From assembly GCA_021790055.1 (NCBI GenBank), contig JAJYIL010000244.1, positions 1 to 5,435 of the forward strand: 5,435 nucleotides of DNA, in the 5' to 3' direction. The notes under the pieces were generated by a model. The model saw only the letters and a list, made by a program, of their open reading frames with translations. It was not told where the DNA came from and made no database searches. Position 1 is the first letter of the stretch. Each line of letters begins with the position of its first letter. This DNA is from Bacteroidota bacterium. Its GTDB lineage: Bacteria; Bacteroidota; Ignavibacteria; Ignavibacteriales; Ignavibacteriaceae. A program made the translations under genes and the position numbers. Positions 4,962-5,435 of this stretch are shown piece after piece.

Positions 4962-5342
4962 TTAAATAAAGATACTGTACAGTAAAATCAAAAGTACAAT
5001 AATTGTAAAGGCTACATATAAATAATCTTTTTGAATTAGAAAAGCGAATACTGAAAATACGACTCTTAATACAGGTGTAGCAACCAGACAAAAAATGCCT
5101 AACTGGATAATTGCCAGACCGTGCAGGGCGATAAGCTCATTCCAAAAGTTTTTAACCACAGTCAGGTTATACGGCTTTTTTTGAAATAAAATGTAATGTG
5201 GCACCTTGTGCCCATACTTAGCTAAAAAGATAATTGCGCCTAAGACAACAATTACGGAAGATACTATAACGCCAATTCTTAATAAATTCCCTAATACCAG
5301 CTCAACATTTCTATCTTCTAATTTTTGCTTTGAGCTTTTCAT
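4962..5342 (-). CDS. DUF1634 family membrane protein
   Basis: This 126-residue integral membrane protein has a charged cytoplasmic-looking N-terminus (1-15), a helix at about 20-41, a loop containing HKVPHYILFQKKPYN, a long hydrophobic helix at about 71-102 and a last helix at about 106-126. The stretch IQLGIFCLVATPVLRVVFSV (79-98) followed by QKDYLYV (104-110) is characteristic of DUF1634 proteins, which are typically about this length. Members are commonly encoded beside TauE/SafE-type anion exporters and are presumed partners of them. Consistent with that, its ATG shares one base with the stop of an upstream membrane-protein gene (TAATG), indicating translational coupling. No biochemical function is established. 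Confidence 0.85.
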   Translation of the reverse strand: MKSSKQKLEDRNVELVLGNLLRIGVIVSSVIVVLGAIIFLAKYGHKVPHYILFQKKPYNLTVVKNFWNELIALHGLAIIQLGIFCLVATPVLRVVFSVFAFLIQKDYLYVAFTIIVLLILLYSIFI

Positions 5343-5435
5343 TATTTGATTAACCCATTTCTTAACATTTCAATTGCTAAAATTATTATTATAATGCTGA
5401 AAAAGATTTTCAATATTTTTGAAGGAGTCCGGAGA
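5342..5435 (-). CDS. C-terminus of a membrane transporter, probably TauE/SafE family (partial)
   Basis: The last 30 codons of a minus-strand gene enter from the right edge, reading LRTPSKILK followed by a strongly hydrophobic helix (FFSIIIIILAIEML) and RNGLIK, then TAA at 5344-5342. A basic loop, one final membrane helix and a short polar end is how TauE/SafE (COG0730) permeases finish. The coupled DUF1634 gene, a frequent neighbour of that family, supports the call. TauE/SafE proteins export sulfite, sulfoacetate or other small organic anions. The fragment is too short to prove the family from its own sequence. Confidence 0.6.
   Translation of the reverse strand, partial: LRTPSKILKIFFSIIIIILAIEMLRNGLIK

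Noticed and set aside
4891..5091. Minus-strand open frame overlapping the DUF1634 and SDR junction
   Set aside because: It is an alternate frame over two recognised genes, with no independent support.

Overview
This is a 5.4 kb, moderately AT-rich bacterial chromosomal window. It holds eight coding regions, one cut off at each edge. There is no rRNA, tRNA, CRISPR array or transposase. The gene types, the GKHHFG-type MGMT-like protein, the low-to-moderate GC and the recognisable Shine-Dalgarno sites before several genes suggest a member of the Bacteroidota/Ignavibacteriota/Chlorobiota group, probably an environmental lineage. That assignment is inference from gene style; no taxonomic marker was compared.

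Left part (1-1680, + strand): the 3' end of an operon encoding an AtuA-family protein (454 residues visible, start missing), followed 2 nt later by a separate 103-residue protein matching the C-terminal domain that AtuA of Pseudomonas carries fused. These families normally sit beside acyl-CoA carboxylases and other acyl-CoA catabolic genes, so the truncated operon probably concerns branched-chain or terpenoid acyl-CoA breakdown.

Next (1681-2337): a four-helix-bundle protein gene of the 23S rRNA intervening-sequence (S23/IVP, Avd-like) family. It is bracketed by ladders of an 8-bp repeat, GGTATANN. The left ladder runs forward, and the right side has both a forward and an inverted ladder that can fold into a hairpin with 15 of 16 bases paired. 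ORF plus complementary flanks resembles an rRNA intervening sequence, but it lies between protein genes. It is the most unusual structure in the window.

Centre (2400-3501, + strand): prfB (release factor 2), which needs the programmed +1 frameshift at CTT TGA C to give a 366-residue protein. A 204-bp spacer follows, dense in symmetrical DNA: a 13-bp direct repeat with a possible terminator hairpin, a perfect 30-bp palindrome, and a 16-bp dyad sitting exactly between plausible -35 and -10 boxes upstream of the next gene.

The next gene (3706-4098, + strand) encodes a 130-residue protein of the MGMT/alkyltransferase-like family. It has only the DNA-binding/active-site domain, keeps the PCHRV cysteine and carries a lysine-rich repeated N-terminal tail.

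Right part (4193-5435, - strand, convergent with the MGMT-like gene): an apparent operon reading leftwards. It contains the C-terminus of a probable TauE/SafE-type membrane transporter, a DUF1634 three-helix membrane protein joined to it by a TAATG overlap, and, 25 nt on, an SDR oxidoreductase with a TTG start and an unusual active-site serine region.
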